Shown: piece by piece, positions 53,390 to 63,150 of the stretch
How the letters are laid out: each line of letters opens with the position of its first letter
Numbering within the stretch: the stretch's first letter is position 1
Assembly (NCBI GenBank): GCA_963675995.2
Contig: CAXXIY010000001.1
Span: 682,001-746,000, forward strand
Reading direction: 5' to 3'
DNA: 64,000 nucleotides
DNA from: JAAFHB01 sp963675995
GTDB lineage: Bacteria; Bacteroidota; Bacteroidia; Bacteroidales; Prolixibacteraceae
Made by a program: the position numbers and the translations under genes
The notes under the pieces: generated by a model
Seen by the model: the letters and a program-made list of their open reading frames with translations, nothing else
Databases searched by the model: none
What the model was told of the DNA's origin: nothing

Positions 53390-54028
53390 ATGATCTTTAC
53401 CTTTAACACGGCATACTTCATAAGTGCATTTATTACCTTGCTGGCCTTAATCAATCCGATTCAGAAAATATTTTTGATCAATTCATTACAAGGGCAGCTA
53501 TCTGACAGTGAATTACGATACATCTCCATCAAATCATCATTAACTGCCTTTATTATCCTCCTATTGTTCCTTTTTCTTGGGAATGTGATTTTCACCTACG
53601 TCTTCAGGATTCAACTTTATTCGTTTCGCGTAACTTGTGGAATGGTTCTTGTGTACAGTGGTTGGATTGCTTTGCATCAGGGAGTTTTGATAAATATTGG
53701 AAAAGAGATGAGGATTCAGGATATTTCCTCAGTTCCAATTGCTATTCCAATGATTGCAGGTCCAGGAACCATCACTGCAACAGTAACTTTTCCGGCTCAG
53801 TATGGAGCTTTTGTAACAGTAGTGGCTGTATTTGCAGCACTTTCTACCAACCTGACGATTATGCTCTTTGCAAAGAAAATTGGAAATGCAATGATTAAAT
53901 TGAATATAATGTCACCTTTCATCCGAATAATTGGGTTAATCATCGCAACAATCGGAGTCCAAATGATTTTCGACGGAGGAATAGAATTCCTTAAAATTCA
54001 TGGATTAATAAAAATACCTGCGCTTTGA
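53390..54028 (+). CDS. MarC family integral membrane protein
   Basis: A 212-residue membrane protein with about six segments. MarC family features are ALINPIQKIFLIN near the start and SSVPIAIPMIAGPGTITATV in the middle. Its function in bacteria is unclear. It lies alone between the methyltransferase and DUF302 genes. Confidence 0.85.
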   Translation: MIFTFNTAYFISAFITLLALINPIQKIFLINSLQGQLSDSELRYISIKSSLTAFIILLLFLFLGNVIFTYVFRIQLYSFRVTCGMVLVYSGWIALHQGVLINIGKEMRIQDISSVPIAIPMIAGPGTITATVTFPAQYGAFVTVVAVFAALSTNLTIMLFAKKIGNAMIKLNIMSPFIRIIGLIIATIGVQMIFDGGIEFLKIHGLIKIPAL

Positions 54029-54144
54029 ACAATTTTACTCAGGGACTATTTGCCCTTCCAAAATTCCTGCTAAATTCTAAATCACCTATATTTCACTGCT
54101 TTTTCGAAAAAAATAAACTAATTTTAGATTTAAATAAGTAAAAA

Positions 54145-54546
54145 ATGGAAACAAATCAATTGATTATAGAGAAAGTAAGTCTCTGGAACTTTGAAAATAC
54201 GGTTGAACGATTAACAGCGGAGTTAGAAAACCAGAACTGGATGATCCCTGCAATTCACGATCTTCAGGCATCACTTGCCAAAGCGGGTAAAGAGGTAAGA
54301 TCAGTCAAAGTGTTCGAAGTGTGTAAACCTGATTACGCCGGCAAGATGCTCGAAAAAAACGATGAAAGGATCGTTTCAGTATTGATGCCATGCAGAATTT
54401 CAATCTATCTGAAGGAAGACGATAAAACTTACATCGCCATGGTTAACGGTATTCAATTGGCAGCCGGCATACCTGAATCGGTGAGAGAGGTAATGATCGC
54501 TGCAACCCACGAAATAAATCAGTTGGTTGATTCAATGCTCCAGTAG
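54145..54546 (+). CDS. DUF302 protein
   Basis: A 133-residue protein with the DUF302 layout: ENTVERLTAELENQNWMIPA at the start, VFEVCKPDYAGKML, VSVLMPCRISIY. The family is of unknown function; two cysteines are in typical places. It is 48 bases before the hemerythrin gene. Confidence 0.85.
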   Translation: METNQLIIEKVSLWNFENTVERLTAELENQNWMIPAIHDLQASLAKAGKEVRSVKVFEVCKPDYAGKMLEKNDERIVSVLMPCRISIYLKEDDKTYIAMVNGIQLAAGIPESVREVMIAATHEINQLVDSMLQ

Positions 54547-54594
54547 ATTACATATCTGGCGTTAGCACATTTAAGATAAAACAAAAATTACACG

Positions 54595-55317
54595 ATGGAG
54601 TTATTTAATGAAAATAGTAAACTTGCCACAGTAATTCATAAAGATCACACCCTACTTCCTGTGATAAACAGGTTAGGTATAAAACTGGGGTTCGGGGACT
54701 CTACCATCAGGCAATTATGCCAGATCAATGGCATTGATGTTACTTTTTTTGTTGAAATTATCAATGTTTTTCGTGACGAGAATTACTTTTCAGAGAAGAA
54801 ATTGCTCGATTTCTCAGTTACCATAGTAATAGAATACCTGCGTAAAACCCATAAATATTACCTCGAATATGTGCTACCCGAGCAGGAGCGGCTCATTGAT
54901 CTATTCATACAAAACTGTCAGAATGATTGTAAAGAGAACGAATTAATCCGGAAATTCTACAATAAGTTCAGGGATGAGTTTATCAACCATATTCAGTTTG
55001 AGGAACATCAGATATTCCCATATATTCTTCAATTAAATCTGAGTACACTGAACCCTTTAGCCGGTGAAGCTTTATTAAAAGATTTTAAGGACTTTACCAT
55101 CAAAGGTTTTGAACAGGAACATAGTGATATGGATGAGAAAATGTTCGATCTGAAAAATATCATCATTAAATATCTCCCTCCAAACTATGACCTGAACATT
55201 GGAAATTCATTGTTAACATCCCTTTTTATGTTTGAGAAGGACATGAAAAATCATTCAAGGATCGAAGATAAAATTCTTATTCCTAAAGTCAGGCAACTCG
55301 AAAAGATGATCAGGTAA
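54595..55317 (+). CDS. Hemerythrin-domain protein (RIC/YtfE-like)
   Basis: A 240-residue protein. The first about 75 residues resemble the ScdA N-terminal/DUF542 region, but the usual CC motif is not present. The hemerythrin part has KTHKYYLEY, FINHIQFEEHQIFPYI, FEQEHSDMDEKM and KNHSRIEDKIL, giving the His/Glu set for a diiron site. RIC proteins repair NO-damaged Fe-S clusters. It is coupled to the LuxR-type gene that starts 1 base after its stop. Confidence 0.88.
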   Translation: MELFNENSKLATVIHKDHTLLPVINRLGIKLGFGDSTIRQLCQINGIDVTFFVEIINVFRDENYFSEKKLLDFSVTIVIEYLRKTHKYYLEYVLPEQERLIDLFIQNCQNDCKENELIRKFYNKFRDEFINHIQFEEHQIFPYILQLNLSTLNPLAGEALLKDFKDFTIKGFEQEHSDMDEKMFDLKNIIIKYLPPNYDLNIGNSLLTSLFMFEKDMKNHSRIEDKILIPKVRQLEKMIR

Positions 55318-55318
55318 G

Positions 55319-55918
55319 ATGAATAATCCCGTAAATAAGATACTCGTAATTTGCAATTCGGACATCATCCTTAAGGGGCTGGCTGAAATTCTAACCGGTT
55401 GTGATTCGGATGAGATTATTTTATTGCATCGCCCAAACGAGCTCATCGATTATCCCAACTTATCGGGATACCTACTTCTTATAGTCCCTTTCCACATCTT
55501 CGAAACCAATGAGGAGTTTCTTAAACGGATGTTTTCGAATGCCCGTGAGACGAAGTATTTATACCTGAATAATGACTTTGAAAATACGGCCTTAAACGGT
55601 GGTCTGAATATCTGTGATAATCAAACAGCTATTATTAATAAAGTTAATGAGTGCCTGAACACCTATGGCAAAAAAAGCAATGAAAGATCTGTTAATGAGC
55701 TTACTAAGCGCGAAATAGATGTTCTCGGGCTTGTCTCAAAAGGATTGGCAAACAAGGAAGTTGCAGATAAGTTATCGATCAGCATTCACACGGTGATCTC
55801 ACACCGGAAGAATATCTCGGAAAAGACGGGGATCAAATCGGCATCTGGTTTAACGATGTATGCCGTACTGAAAAAGATTATAGATATTGACGAAATATCT
55901 ACCTCCGACCTAATATAA
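55319..55918 (+). CDS. LuxR-type regulator with degenerate receiver
   Basis: A 199-residue protein. The first about 120 residues look like a response-regulator receiver, but the phospho-acceptor Asp position is not preserved. The C-terminal LuxR helix-turn-helix is clear (ELTKREIDVLGLVSKGLANK, VADKLSISIHTVISHRKNI). It probably controls the hemerythrin gene upstream; the signal is unknown. Confidence 0.85.
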   Translation: MNNPVNKILVICNSDIILKGLAEILTGCDSDEIILLHRPNELIDYPNLSGYLLLIVPFHIFETNEEFLKRMFSNARETKYLYLNNDFENTALNGGLNICDNQTAIINKVNECLNTYGKKSNERSVNELTKREIDVLGLVSKGLANKEVADKLSISIHTVISHRKNISEKTGIKSASGLTMYAVLKKIIDIDEISTSDLI

Positions 55919-55991
55919 ATCACTACATTTTGGGATTGTGGCCTGAGAGGGTAAGATCTAGTTTTGCATAATTAATAAACAACTTTTAGTT

Positions 55992-56792
55992 ATGAATAAG
56001 ATTTTACTTTCATTGGCGCTTATTTGCATTGCTACCGGAGCAATGGCTCAGGACCGGGTTTTTACTTACACTTATCAAAGCGGGGTTTTAAATAAAGGAC
56101 AAAAGGAGATTGAGGTGTGGTCAACGCTTTCGGGTGGCAGGAATAATTTCTACCGGGGGCTTGATCATAAGCTGGAATTCGAAGTAGGCCTTGGCCGGAA
56201 ATTGCAAACTTCCTTTTATCTGAATTACGGGAGCAGTAGTGCCGTTGTAGAGGACAACGGGATCCAGGTTCTGGCGAATTCAACAGATTATAGTTTTTCG
56301 AATGAATGGAAACTTAAACTTTCCGATCCAGTGGCAAACAGGATAGGTTCGGCACTCTATTTTGAGTACTCATTAGCCCCAACTGAAACTGCCTTTGAAG
56401 GTAAATTAATTCTTGAAAAGCAACTTGGGAAATTCACTAATGCCTTCAACCTGGTAGGTGAGTATGAGATCGGGCATACCTTCTCTCCAGAAGGGAACAA
56501 ACTGAGATCTGAGAATGAGGGAGAATTTACCCTTGAGTTGAATTATGGCTTATCCTATAAAGTTAAAGATCATTTTAGCTTTGGCCTGGAGGCCATGAAC
56601 CAAAACCAGTTGTCGGATTCAAAATGGGAGAATTCAGTGTTGTTAATAGGGCCGGCTCTTTCATACTCAACAAGCGGGTTCTGGATTAACCTCACCTGTC
56701 TGCCGCAACTCGCAAATTTTAAAGGTGGAGGGCTTGAACTAAATGACCATGAACGTCTGCAAACCCGGCTAATTTTCTCTTATGAATTCTAA
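55992..56792 (+). CDS. Outer-membrane beta-barrel protein
   Basis: A 266-residue protein with a signal peptide (about 1-20, AMAQ) and alternating strands ending in a C-terminal Phe (FSYEF), as in outer-membrane barrels. I cannot name the substrate. It overlaps the cytochrome c gene by 11 bases and forms a three-gene set with it and the peroxidase. Confidence 0.78.
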   Translation: MNKILLSLALICIATGAMAQDRVFTYTYQSGVLNKGQKEIEVWSTLSGGRNNFYRGLDHKLEFEVGLGRKLQTSFYLNYGSSSAVVEDNGIQVLANSTDYSFSNEWKLKLSDPVANRIGSALYFEYSLAPTETAFEGKLILEKQLGKFTNAFNLVGEYEIGHTFSPEGNKLRSENEGEFTLELNYGLSYKVKDHFSFGLEAMNQNQLSDSKWENSVLLIGPALSYSTSGFWINLTCLPQLANFKGGGLELNDHERLQTRLIFSYEF

Positions 56793-57093
56793 ATTACGTT
56801 ATATTGTTTTCTATCCTTTTCTAATGATTGTATTCCTAGCTTGTAGCCCGGCATTATATGTTCCAACCCTTGCTGATTCACAAAAAGTAGGGGTATCGAC
56901 AAATTCTTTGGTGATTGGAAGGCAGATTTATGTAAACAATTGCAGCAGTTGTCATTCGCTATACCGGCCCGAACATCTCACCAAAAGCGAGTGGGCGAAG
57001 GTGATGCCGGTGATGCAAAACAAAGCGAAGATCAAGGATGATGAGAAGGAATTGATATTTAATTATTTAATAGTCAGGTGCAAACCACTTTAA
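56782..57093 (+). CDS. Monohaem cytochrome c lipoprotein
   Basis: A 103-residue lipoprotein (C21 in FLAC) with one haem site CSSCH (C54, C57, H58) and a methionine-rich end (VMPVMQNK) that could supply the axial ligand. It could pass electrons to the peroxidase encoded 75 bases downstream. Confidence 0.85.
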   Translation: MNSKLRYIVFYPFLMIVFLACSPALYVPTLADSQKVGVSTNSLVIGRQIYVNNCSSCHSLYRPEHLTKSEWAKVMPVMQNKAKIKDDEKELIFNYLIVRCKPL

Positions 57094-57167
57094 TTCCCGA
57101 AAAAGGTTCTGTTCATTCAATTATTATTTTTCTCTAAACCATTGGATAAACAGATTTATTAATTCCT

Positions 57168-58274
57168 ATGAAAAGTAAATTGAAATTTACATTCCTGATG
57201 TCAGTCATTCTGGTATTGCTGGTAAGATGTACAAAAAAAGAGAATTTAGAGGTTCAACAAGAAATAACTAAAGCGGAACTGGGTAAGATCATCTTTTTCG
57301 ACAGATCCCTCTCAAATCCAATTGGCCAATCCTGCGCAAGCTGTCATGCATCAAATTTTGCCTTTACAGATCCTAAGCATTCTATTATCTCACAAGGGAT
57401 ATCCGGCCGTTTGTTTGGTAACCGTAATGCTCCAACGGTGAGTTACGCCATGTTTGCTCCGCCTCTTTATTACGATAATGTCGACTCCACCTATGTAGGC
57501 GGACAATTCTGGGACGGAAGGGTTAACAGCCTTGAAGAACAAGCAAAAAAACCTTTTTTCAATCCGTTGGAAATGAATGTTTCTGATTTAAATATGTTTG
57601 TTACCAAGGTAAAAAGTGCAACTTTTTACCTTGCATTTACGAAGATTTATGGGGCTAATGACGACCAGAATGAGCTACTGGACAACATTGCAGATGCAAT
57701 TGCGACCTTCGAACGCTCCGATGAAGTGAATCCGTTTACCTCAAAATTCGACTATTATCTAAAAGGAGAGGCAGCACTTACCACACTTGAAAATGAGGGG
57801 ATGCAACTCTTTAAGGATGAAAACAAAGGAATGTGTGCCAAATGCCATATGATCGAGCCAGACCCACGTTCAGGTAAAATATTGTTTACCGATTTCACCT
57901 ACGATAATATTGGGGTTCCCCGAAACAGATTAAACCCGTTCTACGGGATGAAAACACAATATAATCCAGATGGTTCATCTTTTGTGGATCTTGGATTGGC
58001 AAAGACAACCAATTCTGCTATAAACAACGGACAGTTTAAAGTTCCAACACTTCGAAATGTCGAGTTAACTGCTCCATACTTTCATAATGGTGTTTTTGGC
58101 ACATTGGAGGAGGTTGTCCATTTTTATAATCAGAGGGATGTTGATCCTTCAATGGCTCCCCCCGAAATAGAGGAAAATATTAATAATGAAGAGCTAGGTG
58201 ATTTAAAACTTTCTGTAGCTGAAGAGAAGGCTATTGTAGCCTTTCTTAAAACGCTCACAGACGGTTATAAGTAA
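57168..58274 (+). CDS. Dihaem cytochrome c peroxidase (MauG/CCP family)
   Basis: A 368-residue exported protein with a hydrophobic N-terminus (LVRC could be a lipid site, though R at -1 is unusual). Two haem sites are CASCHASNFAF (H60) and CAKCHMIEP, and VPTLRNVELTAPYFHNG is the MauG/CCP signature. It reduces hydrogen peroxide in the periplasm with electrons from a cytochrome c. It is the last gene of the set and followed by hairpins. Confidence 0.93.
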   Translation: MKSKLKFTFLMSVILVLLVRCTKKENLEVQQEITKAELGKIIFFDRSLSNPIGQSCASCHASNFAFTDPKHSIISQGISGRLFGNRNAPTVSYAMFAPPLYYDNVDSTYVGGQFWDGRVNSLEEQAKKPFFNPLEMNVSDLNMFVTKVKSATFYLAFTKIYGANDDQNELLDNIADAIATFERSDEVNPFTSKFDYYLKGEAALTTLENEGMQLFKDENKGMCAKCHMIEPDPRSGKILFTDFTYDNIGVPRNRLNPFYGMKTQYNPDGSSFVDLGLAKTTNSAINNGQFKVPTLRNVELTAPYFHNGVFGTLEEVVHFYNQRDVDPSMAPPEIEENINNEELGDLKLSVAEEKAIVAFLKTLTDGYK

Positions 58275-58299
58275 TGAGAAGGTTGGACACCTTCTCATT
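58273..58299 (+). other. Hairpin at the end of the peroxidase gene
   Basis: Arms AATGAGAAGGT/ACCTTCTCATT enclose a 5-nt loop. A T-tract is not evident, so it may stabilise the mRNA 3' end or act with the terminator downstream. Confidence 0.5.
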
Positions 58300-58392
58300 G
58301 TACGCAAAGATTCTTTTTCCAGTTCTGATTCTGACTTTGATAATTCAAAATTTGGGTTGATTTCCGGATAGAATAATCATGGGTTTACAACA

Positions 58393-58418
58393 AAAAACCC
58401 GGTGACTAACCAGGTTTT
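58393..58418. terminator. Bidirectional terminator between peroxidase and sucD genes
   Basis: An A-tract plus AAAACCCGGT pairs with ACCAGGTTTT across a 5-nt loop with one mismatch, followed by a short T stretch. It lies between convergent genes. Confidence 0.6.
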
Positions 58419-58459
58419 CGTAAATTAAATATATGCCTTTAATTCCTATTCAATTAAAT

Positions 58460-59332
58460 TCAGATATTCAGCAATTTCTTAAGGAGCTCCGGAATTTCGG
58501 AAGGCTGTCGGGCTATCTGAACACCCACCGCTTCGAAGGCTGCAATCTTTTCAGCGCCTGTACCCGTTCCGCTGGAGATAATGGCGCCGGCATGTCCCAT
58601 CCGTTTACCCGGTGGGGCTGTCAATCCACCGATAAATCCTACGACAGGCTTTGTGATGTGTTCTTTAATGTATTGTGCAGCCCTCTCCTCTGCATCACCG
58701 CCAATTTCGCCAATTAAAACAATTGCATCTGTTTCAGCATCCTCTTCAAACATCTGCAACAACTCCTCATAATAGAGTCCGGCTACAGGGTCACCGCCAA
58801 TTCCGACACAAGTACTTTGCCCTAATCCGTTTGACGTCAACTGATAAACCATTTCATAAGTCAGGGTGCCGCTTCGGCTCATCAAACCAATATTCCCCTT
58901 CAAAAATATATTTCCCGGAAGTATTCCCACCATTGCCTCGTCGGGAGAGATCAGACCAGGACAATTAGCGCCTACCAGTTTAGTCCCCATCTTTTTCAGA
59001 TACGGTGTAATTCTGACCATATCCAGGGTAGGTACACCTTCTGAAATCGCAATTACAAGTTCAATTCCAGCTTCTGCGGCCTCAAGCACTGCATCTGCTG
59101 CAAACGGAGCGGGTACGAAAATAACGGAAGTGTTAGCGCCTGTAGCTTTAACTGCATCAGCCACTGTATTAAAAACCGGAATATCATGAACTGATTGTCC
59201 TGCCTTCCCCGGAGATACTCCACCAACTACATTCGTCCCATATTCAATCATTTTTTTGGTATGGAAGCCTCCGTCCCGGCCGGTAATTCCCTGAACCAGC
59301 AACTTTGTACTCTTGTCAACTAAAATACTCAT
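58460..59332 (-). CDS. sucD: Succinate-CoA ligase, alpha subunit
   Basis: A 290-residue TCA-cycle enzyme subunit. CoA is bound by the N-terminal GITGRDGGFHTKKM fold, and the catalytic His is in GKRMGHAGAIISSGTGTG. VGIGGDPVAG is a further family block. It forms alpha2beta2 with SucC, encoded 19 bases upstream on the same strand, and makes ATP or GTP from succinyl-CoA. Confidence 0.97.
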   Translation of the reverse strand: MSILVDKSTKLLVQGITGRDGGFHTKKMIEYGTNVVGGVSPGKAGQSVHDIPVFNTVADAVKATGANTSVIFVPAPFAADAVLEAAEAGIELVIAISEGVPTLDMVRITPYLKKMGTKLVGANCPGLISPDEAMVGILPGNIFLKGNIGLMSRSGTLTYEMVYQLTSNGLGQSTCVGIGGDPVAGLYYEELLQMFEEDAETDAIVLIGEIGGDAEERAAQYIKEHITKPVVGFIGGLTAPPGKRMGHAGAIISSGTGTGAEKIAAFEAVGVQIARQPSEIPELLKKLLNI

Positions 59333-59351
59333 ATTTAATGCTTTAATTTAA

Positions 59352-60497
59352 TTATCTTAAAAAATCGACGCTCAGACTGATCGCTTTCTGTGCCGCTTCG
59401 CTCATCGTTTCAACGGTCGGAAGGCTGGCGCTCTTCAATATTTCGAGCCCCTCTTTTGAGTTGGTCCCGGAGAGCCTGATCACAATTGGAATCTGAATTT
59501 TTATCTGCTCAAGCGCAGCAATCAACCCTTTGGCCACATCATCACAACGGGTAATTCCACCGAAAATGTTGATCATGATCACTTTTACATTTTTATCCGA
59601 GAGAATCAAATTCATGGCATCAATCACTTTCTGTGGATTGGAACTCCCTCCAATATCGAGGAAGTTGGCAGGTTCACCTCCATATAACTTGATCATGTCC
59701 ATCGTAGCCATGGCAAGACCGGCGCCATTTACCATACAACCGATTGAACCATCAAGCCGTATATAGGATAGCCCCTTCTCTTTAGCAAGGATCTCCTTTT
59801 TTTCATCTTCTGAAGGTTCGTTAAGCGCGAGTATTTCAGGTTGACGAAACAGAGCATTGTCATCAAAGGTCATCTTCCCGTCAAGGGCAAGAAGTTTTCC
59901 GTCAGAGGTAATAACTAAAGGGTTAATCTCAACCAATGAAGCATCCGTATTGATGAAAACCTGATACAATTTCTGAAACAGATCGGTTGCCTGGCGAACC
60001 AGATTCATATCGTTGCCGAAAAGGGCAAATGCAATCTTTCGTGCAAAGAAGGGGGCCATTCCAAGATCGGGATCGATGGCAAATTTGAGAATTGCCTCCG
60101 GATTATCCTTAGCAACCTCTTCAATTTCAACACCTCCCTCTTTGCTGGCCATAAAAACCGCAGATTTTGTATTTCGGTCAATTGTCAGGCCGGCATAAAT
60201 TTCACTTACAAAAGATACTCCCTGGGCGACAAGCACCTTCTCGACAAGAAAGCCTTTGATGTCCATACCTAAAATCTTTTCTGCTGCAATTGTTGCCTCC
60301 TCTGCATTCCGAACCAATTTAACGCCACCTGCTTTACCTCTTCCTCCGGTAAGAACCTGTGCTTTTACAACTGCCGGAAATCCCAGTTTTTGTACAGCAT
60401 CCTCGACTTCGCTGACAGAATAACATAGTATTTCTTTGGTTACAGGAATCTCATAGCGTGCTAAAATCTCTTTAGCCTGATACTCATGAATTTTCAT
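59352..60497 (-). CDS. sucC: Succinate-CoA ligase, beta subunit
   Basis: A 381-residue subunit with the ATP-grasp domain at the N-terminus (KIHEYQAKEILARYEIPV, GGRGKAGGVKL) and the C-terminal CoA-ligase part (FLDIGGSSNPQKV, NIFGGITRCDDVAKG). It is the promoter-proximal gene of the sucCD pair; an AT-rich 229-bp gap separates it from the YitT gene. Confidence 0.97.
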   Translation of the reverse strand: MKIHEYQAKEILARYEIPVTKEILCYSVSEVEDAVQKLGFPAVVKAQVLTGGRGKAGGVKLVRNAEEATIAAEKILGMDIKGFLVEKVLVAQGVSFVSEIYAGLTIDRNTKSAVFMASKEGGVEIEEVAKDNPEAILKFAIDPDLGMAPFFARKIAFALFGNDMNLVRQATDLFQKLYQVFINTDASLVEINPLVITSDGKLLALDGKMTFDDNALFRQPEILALNEPSEDEKKEILAKEKGLSYIRLDGSIGCMVNGAGLAMATMDMIKLYGGEPANFLDIGGSSNPQKVIDAMNLILSDKNVKVIMINIFGGITRCDDVAKGLIAALEQIKIQIPIVIRLSGTNSKEGLEILKSASLPTVETMSEAAQKAISLSVDFLR

Positions 60498-60726
60498 TTC
60501 TATATTGATTTTTTTGTGTAATTCTAATTAGTTTGAGATGAAATCATTGATATTAATTTTTACATCAATATAAACATCTCAAGTTCAAAAATAGTTTTAA
60601 ATTATTTACGAAAATTGAAAGAATCGAACAAAATAGATGAAATTTAATGTTGCAAGAAAAATATGGGTTAAATTCACCTTTTTTTAGAATAAATAATCAT
60701 TCATTTGCGCAAAAATTCAGGAATTT

Positions 60727-61584
60727 ATGGCCTCAAAACTTTTTATGCAAATCCGTTCCTATACCGTTATGGTGATTGGTCTTGCACTCTATGCCTTTGG
60801 AATTACTGCCTTTCTGATTCCGTTAAAAATTGCTGGCGGCGGAGTCACCGGAATCTCCATGTTGGTTTATTACGCAACTGGTTTCGGCACCGGTTATACC
60901 TACTTTATCATCAACATCTTTTTGATCCTCATCGCAATTAAAGTCCTGGGGGTTAACTTTGGGATAAAAACCATCTTCAGCATGTCCATCATCGCAATAT
61001 TATTAAATGTGATGCAAAATTATGTGCATGGGCCCATCCTGAACGACATGTTTTTATCATCGGTACTGAGCGGAATACTTGGAGGTGTTGGAATAGGTCT
61101 GATTTTCAATGAAGGAGGGAGCACGGGGGGGACCGATATTATTGCGATGATTATCAACAAATATAGGAACATCAGTCCTGGCCGGATCATCATGTATTGT
61201 GACGTGATAATCATTGCCTCGTCGTTCCTGGTATTACATTCGGTCGAAAAACTGGTTTACGGATATGTGTCAATGTGGGTGGTTGCTTATTCCATTGATG
61301 CTTTTTTGACGGGTGCCCAGCAATCGGTGCAACTGTTTATCGTCTCGGAAAAATATGAACAGATTGCCGATTTTATCACAAAAGAATCGCGCAGGGGATT
61401 AACGGTATTTAACGGGACCGGTTGGTACACCGGGCAAAATGTAAAAGTGATCATGACGGTGGTCCGGCAAAGGGAATCACCAGAAATATTTCGTAAAATA
61501 AAAGAGCTCGATGCCAATGCGTTTATTTCACTCAATAAGGTGATGGGGGTTTATGGAAAAGGGTTTGACGAGCTAAAGTATTAA
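60727..61584 (+). CDS. YitT family membrane protein
   Basis: A 285-residue protein: five or six membrane segments in the YitT (DUF161) part, with GGGVTGISMLVYY, GGVGIGLIFNEGGSTGGTD and SMWVVAYSIDAFLTG, then a cytoplasmic DUF2179 domain (about 200-285, ending GVYGKGFDELKY). Its function is unknown. An alternative start lies at residue 9. Confidence 0.9.
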   Translation: MASKLFMQIRSYTVMVIGLALYAFGITAFLIPLKIAGGGVTGISMLVYYATGFGTGYTYFIINIFLILIAIKVLGVNFGIKTIFSMSIIAILLNVMQNYVHGPILNDMFLSSVLSGILGGVGIGLIFNEGGSTGGTDIIAMIINKYRNISPGRIIMYCDVIIIASSFLVLHSVEKLVYGYVSMWVVAYSIDAFLTGAQQSVQLFIVSEKYEQIADFITKESRRGLTVFNGTGWYTGQNVKVIMTVVRQRESPEIFRKIKELDANAFISLNKVMGVYGKGFDELKY

Positions 61585-61848
61585 GCCTCGGTCATTAAAT
61601 GGGCAAATGGGTCGAATCTGTAATCAAAGTTGTAAATTTAACCGCATCAAAACGGTATTAAACGGCCTCAATGTCAGGTTCTCCCCTTTCAAAAATGGTT
61701 TTGTGCTACCTCCATGTCAGGGTTGGGTCGGGAGTATTGTATTTGAATGAAGATAATCCTCGTGGTTGAAAACCGCGGGACCCGATTGATGAGCTTACGA
61801 CATATTTCACTAATTTAGCCGCCTATCAAATTACAATTGGATGAACCA

Positions 61849-63108
61849 ATGAAGAGCAGAAAAATTTGGACTTTAGGTTTCGTAATTACAGTAGTAGCAA
61901 TTTTAACATTTGCCGCGATAAAATACTTTCAGAAAATCCCCAAGCTGGGAGAAGATCTTGTCGTGAATATTCCCGAACCAAAACTATTGTTTGGATTACC
62001 AGCCGATTCATTTCACATTGAGGAGAGTACCGTCTTAAGAAATCAGAATCTCTCTGATATTCTGATAGATCGGGGTGTTACTGCACAGGCAGTCGATCAG
62101 ATTGCAAAAAATTCCATTCCTGTATTTGATGTGCGAAAAATGAAGGCTGGAAACCGGATTACCATGTTTTACTCAAAGGATGCAAACAGAACACCACAAT
62201 ATCTGGCATACCAGAATAATGATGTAGATTATTACCTCTATTCCCTTTCGGGTGATTTAAAGGTAACTTCAGGCAAACATGAGGTGACCACGAAGAGAAG
62301 AACGGTATCGGGAGTCATCAGCTCATCATTGTGGAATGCAATGAAGGCAAGCAATATAAGTCCCTTGTTAGCTGTTGAATTGTCAGATATTTATGCCTGG
62401 ACCATCGATTTCTTTGCTATTCAGAAAGGGGATCAATTTACCGTCATTTATGATGAAGATTTTGTTGGCGGGGAGTCCATAGGTCTGGGAAAGGTCTATA
62501 CCGCATCTTTTACACAGGGAGGAACCGTGTTTTATGCCATCCGTTTTACCCAGGAGGATGGCGACAGTTTCTTTGACGAAAAGGGGACTAACCTTAAAAA
62601 GGCTTTTCTTAAAGCTCCGCTGAAATTTTCACGGATCAGCTCCCGCTTTTCCAATAACAGGATGCACCCCGTACTCCGGATTGTAAGGCCCCATCATGGT
62701 GTCGACTATGCGGCAGCCACAGGTACTCCGGTTTATACGATAGGAGATGGGATAGTGCTTCAAAAGAGTTATCAGCCTGCTGGGGGGGGAAACTTTGTAA
62801 AGATCAAACACAATTCGGTATATTCCACCACTTATATGCACTTATCCAAATTCGCTGCAGGTCTTAAAACCGGCTCACATGTCAGGCAGGGAGAGGTGAT
62901 CGGGTATGTTGGGTCCACCGGGCTTGCATCGGGTCCGCATCTCGATTTCAGGGTTTTTATGGGTGGCACAGCTGTTGATCCGCTAAAAGTGAAATCAGAT
63001 CCGGGTAAACCCATTGATCCTGTAAATCTCAGTAAATTTAATGTTCTGAGGGATTCTGTAGTAAAACTTCTGAACACCGTACCCCGGACGGTCGCCGATT
63101 TAAAATAA
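61849..63108 (+). CDS. M23 family metallopeptidase
   Basis: About 419 residues from the ATG at 61849; a TTG four codons earlier is less likely. An N-terminal membrane helix is followed by an OapA/LysM-like region and an M23 peptidase domain (about 270-390): HHGVDYAAATGTPVYTIGDG (zinc His and Asp) and GPHLDFRV (zinc His). Such proteins cleave peptidoglycan cross-links in the periplasm or activate amidases. Confidence 0.92.
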   Translation: MKSRKIWTLGFVITVVAILTFAAIKYFQKIPKLGEDLVVNIPEPKLLFGLPADSFHIEESTVLRNQNLSDILIDRGVTAQAVDQIAKNSIPVFDVRKMKAGNRITMFYSKDANRTPQYLAYQNNDVDYYLYSLSGDLKVTSGKHEVTTKRRTVSGVISSSLWNAMKASNISPLLAVELSDIYAWTIDFFAIQKGDQFTVIYDEDFVGGESIGLGKVYTASFTQGGTVFYAIRFTQEDGDSFFDEKGTNLKKAFLKAPLKFSRISSRFSNNRMHPVLRIVRPHHGVDYAAATGTPVYTIGDGIVLQKSYQPAGGGNFVKIKHNSVYSTTYMHLSKFAAGLKTGSHVRQGEVIGYVGSTGLASGPHLDFRVFMGGTAVDPLKVKSDPGKPIDPVNLSKFNVLRDSVVKLLNTVPRTVADLK

Positions 63109-63150
63109 GCGGGAGAAATTCTCAGGTTTGAATAATCCTCAACTCTTTTT

